Part shown: positions 20,601-28,342 of the stretch, piece by piece
How positions within the stretch are numbered: position 1 is the first letter of the stretch
How the letters are laid out: each line of letters begins with the position of its first letter
DNA from: Prosthecobacter vanneervenii
Lineage (GTDB): Bacteria > Verrucomicrobiota > Verrucomicrobiia > Verrucomicrobiales > Verrucomicrobiaceae
Direction of reading: 5' to 3'
NCBI RefSeq assembly: GCF_014203095.1
Contig: NZ_JACHIG010000003.1
Span: 310,001 to 374,000 of the forward strand
DNA length: 64,000 nucleotides
Notes under the pieces: generated by a model
Database searches by the model: none
Told to the model about the DNA's origin: nothing
The model's input: the letters and a program-made list of their open reading frames with translations, nothing else
Position numbers and translations under genes: made by a program

Positions 20601-22955
20601 GGAGGCGTAGGCCAGCTCAAGGGAAGCACCTGCGGTGATGGTGGTGCTTCCCGCCGTGGTTCCGAGAGCATTGACATTGGTGACGCGCAGAATGCCCGCA
20701 GTCACCGCGATCGTGCCTGTGATGACGGAATTGTCCCCGCCCAAAGTCAGCCTGCCTGTGCCTGACTTGGTGATGGTCTGAGTGGTGGAGTTAATGCGGC
20801 TGTTGACCACGATGTCTCCCGAACCAGCGAAGGTGAGGGCGAACCCACTGCCCACGGAAATGGAATTGGTGGTGGCGTTGGTGTTGAAGAACGTGAGCGT
20901 GCCGGCATCTGACTGGATCAGCACCGGCTGTGTAGTCGTCACAATACCGCTGATCGTGTTGTTGCCACTGAGGTTGCGGATCACGCCATCAGAAGCCACG
21001 CCTGTGCCACCGACACTGAGAGTGCGTGCCAGGGTGATGCCGCCCGAGAGCTGAAGCGCCGCGCCATCCAGGACCGAAACCGTGCCCGTGGTGCCGAGAG
21101 CGCCTGAGCTGCGGAGCTCGAGCGCTCCTGATGCGATAAGCGCGCCGCCGCCCAGCACGTTGGCACCCGTGAGAACGGTTTTGGAACCGCTCACGCCGTT
21201 GACGATCAACGTGGTCGCGCCAGAGCCGTTGGCCAGGATGTTGGCATCCACCTGCAGCACGGAGGAGGTGGAGTTGTTCGTGAGGATAACCTGCCCTGCT
21301 GTGTTGCTGGCACCTCCTGCAGTCAGCGTGCCGCCGGAGATGGTGAGGTTTTGCGCGCCCGCCGCCAGCTGGATGCCGCCCGTGGCACCGAGGCGCAAGA
21401 TATTGGAACCAAGGGTGATCGTGCGTGCCAGCCATGGGTCTGCCATGCTGATGGTGCTGATGTCGGTGGTAGCGCCAGTGAGAGTCACGCTGCCGCCCGA
21501 AGCATTTGAAACCGTGAGATTTTTCGTGGCGACATAGCCACTGACTGCTGAGAGAGCCTTGCCAGTGCTGTAGGTGAGATCGCCCGTGTAACCGCCAACC
21601 ATGGCACCACCCACCACCTGGGCCCAAGAGGTGATGCCGGTGGCGTCTTTATAAGTGACCCAAGGGCCAAGAAAGCCCGTGCTGGTGGTGGTGATGGAAC
21701 CTGATGACGGAGCGATGAAGGCGAGCAAACCTGTGCCGCTACGAGTGATCGTGCCAAGGCTCAAATCCATGCTGCCACCGGCACCGGAAGTCAGCGTGAC
21801 CACGCCCAAAGTCCCCGCTGACGTGGTGACAGCACCAAAGCGCTGCGAATTGGCGGTGGCTGACTTGCCGGTGATGTTCAGGAAGGTGGCTGCGTTGCTG
21901 CTGCCTACAAAGCTAAGCCCGCCGGCCGTGACACCGTTGTAGAAGATGTCCGTCGTGGGAGCACCGGAAGCGGTGAAGTCCAGAATGGTGACAGCGCCCA
22001 CGCCGCCGCTGCGGCCGAGGGTGGTGGTGCCAGTGAAGTTGCTGGCGCCAGTGAAAGTCATGGTGGACGAGCTGAGCACCGCTGAACGTTGAAGCCCCTG
22101 AGAACCACCGGTCTCGCCGATGGCACCACTGACAATCGTGCCTGTGACGCCGGAGTTGCTGTTGAGCAGCGCCGTGCTGGTCAGTGTCATAGCCCCGCTG
22201 ATGGTGATGCTGCTGGCATCGATGCGAATGGCACCATTTCCCTGCCCTGTGCCTCCGAGTGTGATGGGCACGGCGTAATTGCTGGAGGTGCCATTGATGG
22301 CGTAAACACTGCCAGACTCAATGACGACCCTGCTGAGCGCGGACTGGGCGGCGGCACTGCTGGTGAGAATAAAATTTCCGAGAGTGGTGGAGGTGGCCTT
22401 GATGGTGAGTATTCCGGTGAGGCCGGTATTGGTGCCGCTGAAGCGGAGATACTGGAAGCTGCCGCTGGAGGCGCCTGTGGCACGCTGGATGGTAATGTTG
22501 TTGCCGGTGACGGCAGTGCTGAGATTTACAAACTGATTGCCCGTACTGCCTGAGGAAACCGAGTCTCCCAGTTCGATCACAGCATCGTTGGCAAAGGCCA
22601 GTGTGCCGCTGCCCGAGAAGGTGAATGAGAAGGGGGAAGGCAAACCGGAAAAGGGCAAAAACTTCATGCCTCCCAGATTGATGGTTCCAGAAACGGTGAT
22701 CGTGCCACCCGTGGTGGCTGTGGGACTGCTGGGCACTCCAAACACGGCTATGGTGGTGGCGTTGGCGGCGTTGTTCCACGCGACGTTGCTGGTGCCGTTG
22801 TTCCAATTGGTCGTGGTGGTGTCCCAGGTGGCGTCGCCGGTCACCTGAATGCCGGCGGAGGATGAGAGATCCCAGCTGAGCTGAGCGCGTAGCACAGAGG
22901 CATGGAGAAGCACGAGCACGATGCAGCTGCATCGCACCAAGGCGGTGATATTCAT
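17601..22955 (-). CDS. giant secreted protein of autotransporter-type beta repeats with a PEP-CTERM-like tail
   Basis: The 1784-residue product starts with a signal peptide (about residues 1-24). Almost all of the rest is Ser/Thr/Gly-rich beta-solenoid sequence. Many copies resemble the autotransporter-associated beta-strand repeat, such as STYTGGTTVSAGTLQLGNGG and NTYSGGTTVSSGTLVFTN. A larger module appears at least twice (starting GGSMDLSLGTITRSG and GGTMNLALGTILRAS, about 600 residues apart), suggesting internal duplication. There is no C-terminal beta-barrel. The end instead reads VPEPGRLWLLPLGAWAIMMRRRR, a PEP motif, hydrophobic helix and Arg cluster as in PEP-CTERM proteins sorted by exosortase. 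It is likely a surface or exopolysaccharide-associated protein. It lies on the opposite strand inside an otherwise contiguous set of arg genes. Confidence 0.8.
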   Translation of the reverse strand: MNITALVRCSCIVLVLLHASVLRAQLSWDLSSSAGIQVTGDATWDTTTTNWNNGTSNVAWNNAANATTIAVFGVPSSPTATTGGTITVSGTINLGGMKFLPFSGLPSPFSFTFSGSGTLAFANDAVIELGDSVSSGSTGNQFVNLSTAVTGNNITIQRATGASSGSFQYLRFSGTNTGLTGILTIKATSTTLGNFILTSSAAAQSALSRVVIESGSVYAINGTSSNYAVPITLGGTGQGNGAIRIDASSITISGAMTLTSTALLNSNSGVTGTIVSGAIGETGGSQGLQRSAVLSSSTMTFTGASNFTGTTTLGRSGGVGAVTILDFTASGAPTTDIFYNGVTAGGLSFVGSSNAATFLNITGKSATANSQRFGAVTTSAGTLGVVTLTSGAGGSMDLSLGTITRSGTGLLAFIAPSSGSITTTSTGFLGPWVTYKDATGITSWAQVVGGAMVGGYTGDLTYSTGKALSAVSGYVATKNLTVSNASGGSVTLTGATTDISTISMADPWLARTITLGSNILRLGATGGIQLAAGAQNLTISGGTLTAGGASNTAGQVILTNNSTSSVLQVDANILANGSGATTLIVNGVSGSKTVLTGANVLGGGALIASGALELRSSGALGTTGTVSVLDGAALQLSGGITLARTLSVGGTGVASDGVIRNLSGNNTISGIVTTTQPVLIQSDAGTLTFFNTNATTNSISVGSGFALTFAGSGDIVVNSRINSTTQTITKSGTGRLTLGGDNSVITGTIAVTAGILRVTNVNALGTTAGSTTITAGASLELAYASDTVLAEPITFDGAGYNSTGAIRNVSGNNTLSGILSIGTTALTTIIADSGTTLTISGTLRSGATAAGTRTVTLGGAGTINITGAITNGTTPATYMTGIAKADSGTVNLRVASTFAPATTSATTLATILATIRGGVLNFDFANAAATSNLIVSSNNLSLNGGTLQLTGKDGTTNLQEVISTTLTAGRSPIVVTSGVGGTMNLALGTILRASSSGSATNITLPTSGSVTTTTLNTNGILNGGLVVGGTSWATSAATQTTSVAWVNSSDTISIGNLANGTQVAFTGTAPGGLTAGVTYYVVNSTASSFQVSLSDGGSALALSNDGTAGTMNTAGAITGLASYSSTFTANSNVDLAAGATTQGAVTINSLRFNATSGSTLTLTGNITNSSGGLLVTSGVSGNVLIQSDSSTARTITNSSNDFNIYNYGSGNLTLASTITVTGTAFTTAGPGLITFAGIASSSATQVRVTEGTLSIQGTNRFTGATDPTFTIGSVGVAAKLIFGNGASTGAESFTVINVLGTTSSLVGGGSALYTISMQNTGTNDWRNLMIGGAGTNENNLSLEAFSAGTIQLGSANTYAGRNNIGRSTFEVSVLANAGTASSLGTGSLVPTIDMNDTNSVNATVSTLRYVGTADAVTDRAIRMYTDGQTMPSLTGVVENNGTGSVKFTSAFTAAGNTTLARTFRLSGTNTGANEIVSMTDGPSSVVTLDKAGAGRWTLTGNSTYTGGTTVSAGTLQLGNGGTAGMVGSGDVAISSGATLVTNRSDSFTISNNITGAGSLGISNTPGGSTTLASSSNTYSGGTTVSSGTLVFTNVSGSATGSGTVTVAASATLAGTGSIAPAAGNPVLVQGTLSIGLVSGNAADVAITTSGAGTLLMDTTSVLLMDLVSGAGSGVLNDSTAADMLIIGGTMTLNTGSTLRVQNLNSLSGWTAGDAWKLIDWNTLSGSAVGTFTTLDLPTLGAGLQWDTSALYSTGVVSVVVAVPEPGRLWLLPLGAWAIMMRRRR

Positions 22956-23287
22956 CAGGGTGAGGGCTTTTTTAACTGATGCTCTTCAATCCCCGCAGCC
23001 AGCGGACTGCCTATGGTGTGCGTGAATGAAGAGTGATGTGACAGGGGGGTGCTTTCTGGAATAGCATGCGTCGTGCCACCCTCATGAGCCTGAAATCACG
23101 CGGTGTGATACTTTCGTATTCTATGAAGTACACCCTGGCTTCATCGGCATTTTTTCAATACCCGGCCATCCGCTCCGGCATGAGCTGCAAGTGAAAATGC
23201 GGCCTGTAAAAAGGAAAAATGCCACGCGTGCGGTGCTTGACGGGACGATCAAATCCGCTCCTTTGCGTCTTCCCCAAATTTTCACCC
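22956..23287. other. divergent intergenic region before argB
   Basis: This 332-base gap separates the start codon of the giant repeat protein from that of argB. Bases 23110-23160 are AT-rich. A TTGACG at 23238-23243 could be a -35 element for argB, but nothing resembling a -10 box follows at 16-18 bases. I see no inverted repeat that would form a terminator and no convincing small gene. The open frame running into argB from 23219 is most likely untranslated leader. Confidence 0.35.
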
Positions 23288-24145
23288 ATGTCCGCCCCCG
23301 AGAACCAGACCTCCAAATCCGCCGTACTCCTGGAAGCCCTGCCTTACATGCAGAGCTTCCGAGGCTGCACGTTTCTGATCAAGGTGGGTGGCAGTGCGAT
23401 GGAAGACCCCGTGCAGGTGGACTCCTTTCTGCGCGATGTCGTTTTCCTCGAAGCCGTGGGCATCAATCCCGTGATCGTGCATGGCGGCGGCAAGGCAATC
23501 TCCAAGGCGATGACCGAATCCGGACTGCAGGCCAAGTTTATCAACGGCATGCGCGTCACCGACGACGAGACGATCAAGATCGTCGAAGAGACGCTGGCAC
23601 GTGTGATCAACCCGGAGATCGTGAACAAGATCAATGCCTTTGGCGGCAAGGCTGTGGGCATTCCTGGGACGGAAGTGTTTCTGGGCGAAAAGATGAAGGG
23701 AGATCTCGGCTGGGTGGGCGAGGTGAACGACTGCAAGCTGGGCCTGATCCAGGCGGCTGTGGCGGGTGAGTTTGTGCCTGTGGTGTCCCCTGTGGCTCGT
23801 GAGCTGGCCTCCGGCAAGACGCTGAATGTAAACGCCGACCTGGCCGCCTGTGCACTGGCCAAGCGCCTGAAGGCCACGAAGCTGATCTTTCTGAGTGATG
23901 TGCGCGGTGTGATGCGCGACCCGAAAGATGACGCCACGCTGATTCCCAGCCTGGACGAGGCCTCGATCGCCAAACTGAAAGCGGAAGGCATCATCAGCGG
24001 TGGCATGATTCCCAAAGTGGACTCGTCTCTGGACTCCCTGCGCGGCGGCGTGGGCAAGGTGCATCTCATCGACGGACGCCTGCCGCATGCGCTGATTCTC
24101 GAAATCTTCACCGACGGCGGGATCGGTACTGAAATCCATTTGTAA
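23288..24145 (+). CDS. argB: acetylglutamate kinase
   Basis: ArgB phosphorylates N-acetylglutamate, the second and often feedback-controlled step of arginine synthesis. The amino-acid kinase motifs are FLIKVGGSAMED (phosphate-binding lysine), VIVHGGGKAISKAM, NVNADLAACALA and LIFLSDVRGVM, with GMIPKVDSSLDSLRGG near the end. The ATG at 23288 gives a 285-residue protein of normal length beginning MSAPENQTSKSAVLLEALPY. An N-terminal helix of this kind occurs in hexameric, arginine-inhibited forms, though this is only suggestive. argD begins 7 bases downstream. It is separated from argC-argJ by the 5.4-kb repeat gene. Confidence 0.94.
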   Translation: MSAPENQTSKSAVLLEALPYMQSFRGCTFLIKVGGSAMEDPVQVDSFLRDVVFLEAVGINPVIVHGGGKAISKAMTESGLQAKFINGMRVTDDETIKIVEETLARVINPEIVNKINAFGGKAVGIPGTEVFLGEKMKGDLGWVGEVNDCKLGLIQAAVAGEFVPVVSPVARELASGKTLNVNADLAACALAKRLKATKLIFLSDVRGVMRDPKDDATLIPSLDEASIAKLKAEGIISGGMIPKVDSSLDSLRGGVGKVHLIDGRLPHALILEIFTDGGIGTEIHL

Positions 24146-24152
24146 TCCTGAG

Positions 24153-25385
24153 ATGAGCACGAGTGATCAACTGATGCAGGAGTATCTCCTGCCAAACTAC
24201 GGTCGTTACAACGTCTGGCCTGTGCGTGGTGAAGGCCCGTATGTGTGGGATCGTGATGGGAAGAAGTATCTGGATTTTGCCGGAGGCGTGGCCGTGTGCC
24301 CGCTGGGGCACTGCCCACCGCCAGTGGTGAAGGCCCTGACGGAGCAGGCGAACACGCTGATCCATGTGTCGAACTGGTACTGCATCGACAAGCAGGCGGA
24401 GCTGGCGCGCATCCTCGTGGAGGAGTGCGTGGGCATCCCAGGAAAGTGCTTTTTCTGCAACAGCGGTGCGGAGGCCAATGAGGGCCTGCTGAAGCTGGCG
24501 CGGAAATACGGCCAGCAGACCGGCGGGCGGTATGAGATCATCACCTTTACAGGGTCGTTTCATGGACGCACGTTTGGAGCGATGACGGCCACGGCGCAGG
24601 AGAAGATTCACGGGGGCTTTGGCCCGCTGCCGCCTGGATTTGTGTATGTGCCCTTCAATGACGTCGCCGCGCTGGAGGCGGCCATCACGGACAAGACGGT
24701 GGCCATTCTGATGGAGCCGATCCAGGGAGAGAGTGGTGTGAACGCCGTGACTCCCGCCTTTCTGCGCGCGGCGCAGAAACTGTGCCGTGAGAAAGACCTC
24801 CTGCTGCTGCTGGATGAAGTGCAGTGCGGCTTTGGCCGTGCTGGTGAGATGGCCGGATGGCGCAGCATCATTCCTGGAGATGAGATCCAGCCAGACGGCA
24901 TCAGCTGGGCCAAGGCGATCGGCAGCGGTTTCCCACTGGGCTCTTTCTGGGTCAATGACCGGCGGGATCTGAGCAAGACGCTTGGGCCCGGAACGCATGG
25001 CACGACGTACGGCGGCTCTCCGCTGGCGTGTGCCGTGGGCATCGCCACGCTGCGGACGATTCTGGACGAAAACCTCTGCGCGAATGCAAAGGCCCGTGGC
25101 GCCGCCATCGCAGCTGCAGCCTGTGGCTGGAACCATGTGCTGATCAAGGAGGTGCGACAGCTTGGCCTTTTCATCGGCTTTGAACTGAATGCCGAGGCTC
25201 TCTCCGCCAAATCTGGCGGCAAGCTGCCGTCCATCTTCCTGGCCCAGCAACTGCTGGATGCTGGGATGATGGTGACTCCCGCCGGCCCCAATGTGGTGCG
25301 CTGGCTCTCACCGCTAAACATCACTGAAGCCCAAGCAAACGAAGGGCTGACCCTCTTTAAGAGCGTGCTCGACCAGCTCGCATAG
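24153..25385 (+). CDS. argD: acetylornithine aminotransferase
   Basis: This class III PLP-dependent transaminase converts N-acetylglutamate semialdehyde to N-acetylornithine. It has CFFCNSGAEANEGLLKLAR, a FTGSFHGRTFGAMTATAQ block and VAILMEPIQGESGV. The PLP aspartate lies in LLLLDEVQCGFGRAG and the Schiff-base lysine in ISWAKAIGSGFPLGSF. The 410-residue length is normal. It lies between argB (7 bases) and argF (14 bases), which favours acetylornithine over other omega-amino substrates. Confidence 0.93.
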   Translation: MSTSDQLMQEYLLPNYGRYNVWPVRGEGPYVWDRDGKKYLDFAGGVAVCPLGHCPPPVVKALTEQANTLIHVSNWYCIDKQAELARILVEECVGIPGKCFFCNSGAEANEGLLKLARKYGQQTGGRYEIITFTGSFHGRTFGAMTATAQEKIHGGFGPLPPGFVYVPFNDVAALEAAITDKTVAILMEPIQGESGVNAVTPAFLRAAQKLCREKDLLLLLDEVQCGFGRAGEMAGWRSIIPGDEIQPDGISWAKAIGSGFPLGSFWVNDRRDLSKTLGPGTHGTTYGGSPLACAVGIATLRTILDENLCANAKARGAAIAAAACGWNHVLIKEVRQLGLFIGFELNAEALSAKSGGKLPSIFLAQQLLDAGMMVTPAGPNVVRWLSPLNITEAQANEGLTLFKSVLDQLA

Positions 25386-25399
25386 AAAACTGCCACGTC

Positions 25400-26302
25400 A
25401 TGAACCACCTGCTTTCCATCGAAGAACTGTCCCGTGAACAGATCGAAAAGATCGTCGATCTGGGCTGCGAGCTGAAAAAGGACCGCAAAGCCTCCCCGCA
25501 GGTGCTGACCGGCCAGCAGTGGGCGCTGATTTTCAGCAAATCTTCCACCCGCACCCGCGTGAGCTTTGAGGTGGGCATCCGCGAGCTGGGCGGCTCGGTG
25601 ATGTTTCTCTCCAGCGCCGACATCCAGCTGGGCCGTGGCGAGCCGATCAAGGACACCGCGCGAGTGATGGGCCGCATGATTCATGGCGCGGTGATCCGCA
25701 CGTTTGCGCAGCAGGACGTGGTGGACTTTGCGCAATACAGCGGCATCCCCACCATCAATGCGCTGACGGATGACGAGCATCCCTGCCAGGTGATCGCCGA
25801 CCTGCAGACGATCAAGGAACGCCTCGGCGGCTGGCAGGGCAAACGCCTCTGCTTCCTGGGCGATGGCGACTGCAACATGGCGCGCTCGTGGATCTGGGCC
25901 TCGGTGCATCTGGGCTTTGAGCTGGTGATCGGCGCCCCCAAGGCCTTCCAGCCGCAGGAGAGTTTTATGCAGCGTGTCCCGAGCGGGACCATCCGGATTG
26001 TGGATGATCCTGCCGAAGCTGTGCGCGGCTGCGACGTGGTGTACACCGACGTGTGGGTCAGCATGGGCAAGGAAGCGGAGAGCGCGGACCGCATCGAGAC
26101 CCTGAAGCCCTGGCAGATCAACAGCGAACTGCTCAAGCACGCCAATCAGGGAGCCATCGTGATGCACTGCCTGCCTGCCTACCGCGGCAAGGAGATCACG
26201 GACGAAGTCATGGAGGCGCACGCAGATGTGATCTTTGAACAGGCTGAAAACCGCCTGCACGCGCAGAAGGCGATCATTGTGGAGATCACGAGGAAAAGTT
26301 AA
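25400..26302 (+). CDS. argF: ornithine carbamoyltransferase
   Basis: OTCase joins carbamoyl phosphate and ornithine to give citrulline. The carbamoyl phosphate loop SSTRTRVSFE (about residues 50-59), the HPCQ motif in DDEHPCQVIADL and the HCLPAYRGKEI motif near the C-terminus are all present. DVWVSMGKEAE corresponds to the SMG ornithine loop. The HCLP signature with SMG distinguishes it from aspartate carbamoyltransferase. At 300 residues the length is usual. It is the last arg gene here; argG and argH, needed to finish arginine, are not in the window. murI starts 6 bases downstream on the same strand. Confidence 0.94.
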   Translation: MNHLLSIEELSREQIEKIVDLGCELKKDRKASPQVLTGQQWALIFSKSSTRTRVSFEVGIRELGGSVMFLSSADIQLGRGEPIKDTARVMGRMIHGAVIRTFAQQDVVDFAQYSGIPTINALTDDEHPCQVIADLQTIKERLGGWQGKRLCFLGDGDCNMARSWIWASVHLGFELVIGAPKAFQPQESFMQRVPSGTIRIVDDPAEAVRGCDVVYTDVWVSMGKEAESADRIETLKPWQINSELLKHANQGAIVMHCLPAYRGKEITDEVMEAHADVIFEQAENRLHAQKAIIVEITRKS

Positions 26303-26308
26303 GCAGCC

Positions 26309-27121
26309 ATGAGCACGCCCGTCACAGCCAGCAGCCCCCTCGGTGTTTTTGACTCCGGAGTTGGCGGGCTGACGGTGGTGAGGGCGCTGAGGGATCTGCT
26401 GCCGAATGAGTCGATCGTGTATCTCGGTGACACGGCGCGGGTGCCGTATGGCTCGAAATCTCCGGACACGATCCGGCGCTTCTCGATGGAGGACACGCAG
26501 TTCCTCGTCTCGCATGGTGTGAAGGCGGTGGTTGTGGCGTGCAACACGGCCACGGCGCATGCACTGCCGGTGCTGCAGGCCACTTTTCGCGTGCCGGTGA
26601 TCGGAGTGCTGGGCCCTGGGGTAGAGGCCACGCTGGCGGACCCGAGCTGCGAGCGCGTGGGCATCATCGGCACGGCAGGGACGATCCGCAGCCATGCGTA
26701 CCAGCATGAGATCGCCATGCGGCGGCCGGATATCCTGATCGAGGCGCGTGCCACGCCGCTGCTGGTGCCGTTTGTGGAGGAGGGCTGGACCGACCACCCG
26801 GCGCTGAAGTCCGTGCTGCGCGAGTATTTGAAACCGATGCTGGACAAGGGGATCGACACCTTGGTGCTGGGCTGCACCCACTACCCGCTGCTGGTGCCTT
26901 TGCTGAAGCGCATGCTGGGGCAGAAGGTACGGCTGGTGGACTCCGCCAGCACCTGTGCCGCCCATGTGAAGGCCAGCCTGGAGCAAAATGGCATGCTGCG
27001 AACAACCAAGGGCAAACCCCAGCTGGACATCTACCTGACGGACCACTCCGAGCAGGCTGAGAACCTGGCCAAGCGCTTCCTAGGCACCGACTTTGGCAAG
27101 GTGAAAAAAGCCTCCCTCTAA
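26309..27121 (+). CDS. murI: glutamate racemase
   Basis: MurI makes D-glutamate for peptidoglycan. The two catalytic cysteines are in VVACNTATA (about residue 75) and LGCTHYPLL (about residue 187). The N-terminal GVFDSGVGGLTVVRAL and YLGDTARVPYGSKS blocks are diagnostic, and 270 residues is typical. The start is just 6 bases after argF, so it is probably read from the arg transcript; the link may be positional, both enzymes using glutamate-derived metabolites. The ORF ends 99 bases before the LptF/G gene. Confidence 0.94.
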   Translation: MSTPVTASSPLGVFDSGVGGLTVVRALRDLLPNESIVYLGDTARVPYGSKSPDTIRRFSMEDTQFLVSHGVKAVVVACNTATAHALPVLQATFRVPVIGVLGPGVEATLADPSCERVGIIGTAGTIRSHAYQHEIAMRRPDILIEARATPLLVPFVEEGWTDHPALKSVLREYLKPMLDKGIDTLVLGCTHYPLLVPLLKRMLGQKVRLVDSASTCAAHVKASLEQNGMLRTTKGKPQLDIYLTDHSEQAENLAKRFLGTDFGKVKKASL

Positions 27122-27179
27122 AAGCTTCGATCCAGGTGGAGCAGCGGCGCGTTCTTTCATGACCGGCATGGCGTGCTAC

Positions 27180-27207
27180 TTGCCTGATGATTAAGGCTCG
27201 CTAGCAT
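27180..27207 (+). promoter_or_regulatory. candidate promoter for the LptF/G permease gene
   Basis: TTGCCT at 27180-27185 and TAGCAT at 27202-27207 are 16 bases apart, 13 bases before the ATG at 27221. Each box matches the sigma-70 consensus at four of six positions. This is by eye only. Confidence 0.3.
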
Positions 27208-27220
27208 TTCCTCCCACCCA

Positions 27221-28336
27221 ATGTTTCCACGCATTTTTGACCGCTACCTTGGCCGCCAGATCGCATCAGCCACGCTGATCGGAGTGGCGCTGCTCAGCGG
27301 TGTGATGGTTCTGGGAAATGTGTACAAGAAGCTGGATCAGCTGCTGGGAAACACGGAGCTGCCTATCTCAGTGATCGCGGAGTTTGTGATGCTGGTGATT
27401 CCGTTTTCACTCATCTTCACCATCCCCTGGGCTTTCCTGACGGGGATCCTGCTCGTTTTTGGACGACTCTCGGCAGACAATGAGCTGGTGTCTCTGCGCA
27501 TGACGGGGATGTCGATGCCGCGTATCTGCGCCTCCGTCTTTGTGCTGGCGGTGTTTCTGAGCGGTGTGTGCCTTTGGGTGAATGTGAGCCTGGCACCGGC
27601 GGCCAAGGACCGCATGAAGCGGCTGTTTTACCAGGTGGCGGTGAAGAACCCGGAAACCCTCTTCCAAGAAGGACAGGTGCTGGAGCGCGTGCCCGGCTAC
27701 CGCATCTACACCAGCAAGCGCCAGGACAAAACGCTTTCAGACATGCATATCATCATGCTGAAGGACTCCCACGCCGGCACCTACATCCACGCCAAGAAGG
27801 CCACGCTGCACACGGTTCCCGGATCGGTGGACCTGCAGCTGGAGATGGAAGGAATGACAGCGGAGAGCACTCCAGCGGAGGGCCAGGTGAACCCGGTGGC
27901 CTTTCAGCAGCCGTGGCTGACGCTGCCGCTGTCTGAAATGCAGAAGGACGCCGTGCGAGTGAATGCCAGCATGAAAACCACCAGCGCACTGCATGAAGAA
28001 GTGCGGAGCTGGAAGGATACCGTGACGGGAGAAGCGCTGACGCCAGTGACACGCTCCCTCTCCCTGACCGAGCTGAACAAGCGCTACAGCTTCTCACTGG
28101 CCTGCTTTACCTTTGCACTGGTGGGCATCCCACTGGGAGTGACGGCGCAGCGACGTGAAACTTCGTCGGGCTTTGCCCTGAGCCTGATCACGGCCACGGT
28201 TTATATCGTTTTCATCATTCTGGCGGACACGCTGAATGACAAACCGGCAGCGATGCCGCACCTGATCATGTGGCTGCCGAATGTGATCTTTCTTGGCATG
28301 GGCGGCTGGCTTTTCTACAAGCTCAGCCGCAAATAG
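27221..28336 (+). CDS. LptF/LptG-family permease (lipopolysaccharide export)
   Basis: The 371-residue inner-membrane protein belongs to the YjgP/YjgQ family. With LptB and a partner permease it extracts lipopolysaccharide from the inner membrane for transfer to LptC, LptA and LptD. Three N-terminal helices are seen (IASATLIGVALLSGVMVLGNVY, IAEFVMLVIPFSLIFTIPWAFLTGILLVFGRL, MPRICASVFVLAVFLSGVCLWVNVSLAP). A periplasmic domain of about 180 residues and three C-terminal helices follow. The early LSADNELVSLRMTGMS segment is conserved in the family. One gene cannot tell LptF from LptG. lptD is elsewhere in the window (59.6-62.1 kb), in line with scattered LPS-transport genes. Confidence 0.85.
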   Translation: MFPRIFDRYLGRQIASATLIGVALLSGVMVLGNVYKKLDQLLGNTELPISVIAEFVMLVIPFSLIFTIPWAFLTGILLVFGRLSADNELVSLRMTGMSMPRICASVFVLAVFLSGVCLWVNVSLAPAAKDRMKRLFYQVAVKNPETLFQEGQVLERVPGYRIYTSKRQDKTLSDMHIIMLKDSHAGTYIHAKKATLHTVPGSVDLQLEMEGMTAESTPAEGQVNPVAFQQPWLTLPLSEMQKDAVRVNASMKTTSALHEEVRSWKDTVTGEALTPVTRSLSLTELNKRYSFSLACFTFALVGIPLGVTAQRRETSSGFALSLITATVYIVFIILADTLNDKPAAMPHLIMWLPNVIFLGMGGWLFYKLSRK

Positions 28337-28342
28337 ACTGCC

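Noticed and set aside
17601-22955. Repeated DNA that might suggest a CRISPR array or satellite
   Set aside because: Repeats are degenerate, in frame and encode the same protein motif; there are no regular spacers.
24608-27046. Long open frame on the minus strand over argD, argF and murI
   Set aside because: It is the reading of the same GC-rich codons in reverse; no signal, domain or conserved motif, and it lies entirely on three certain genes.
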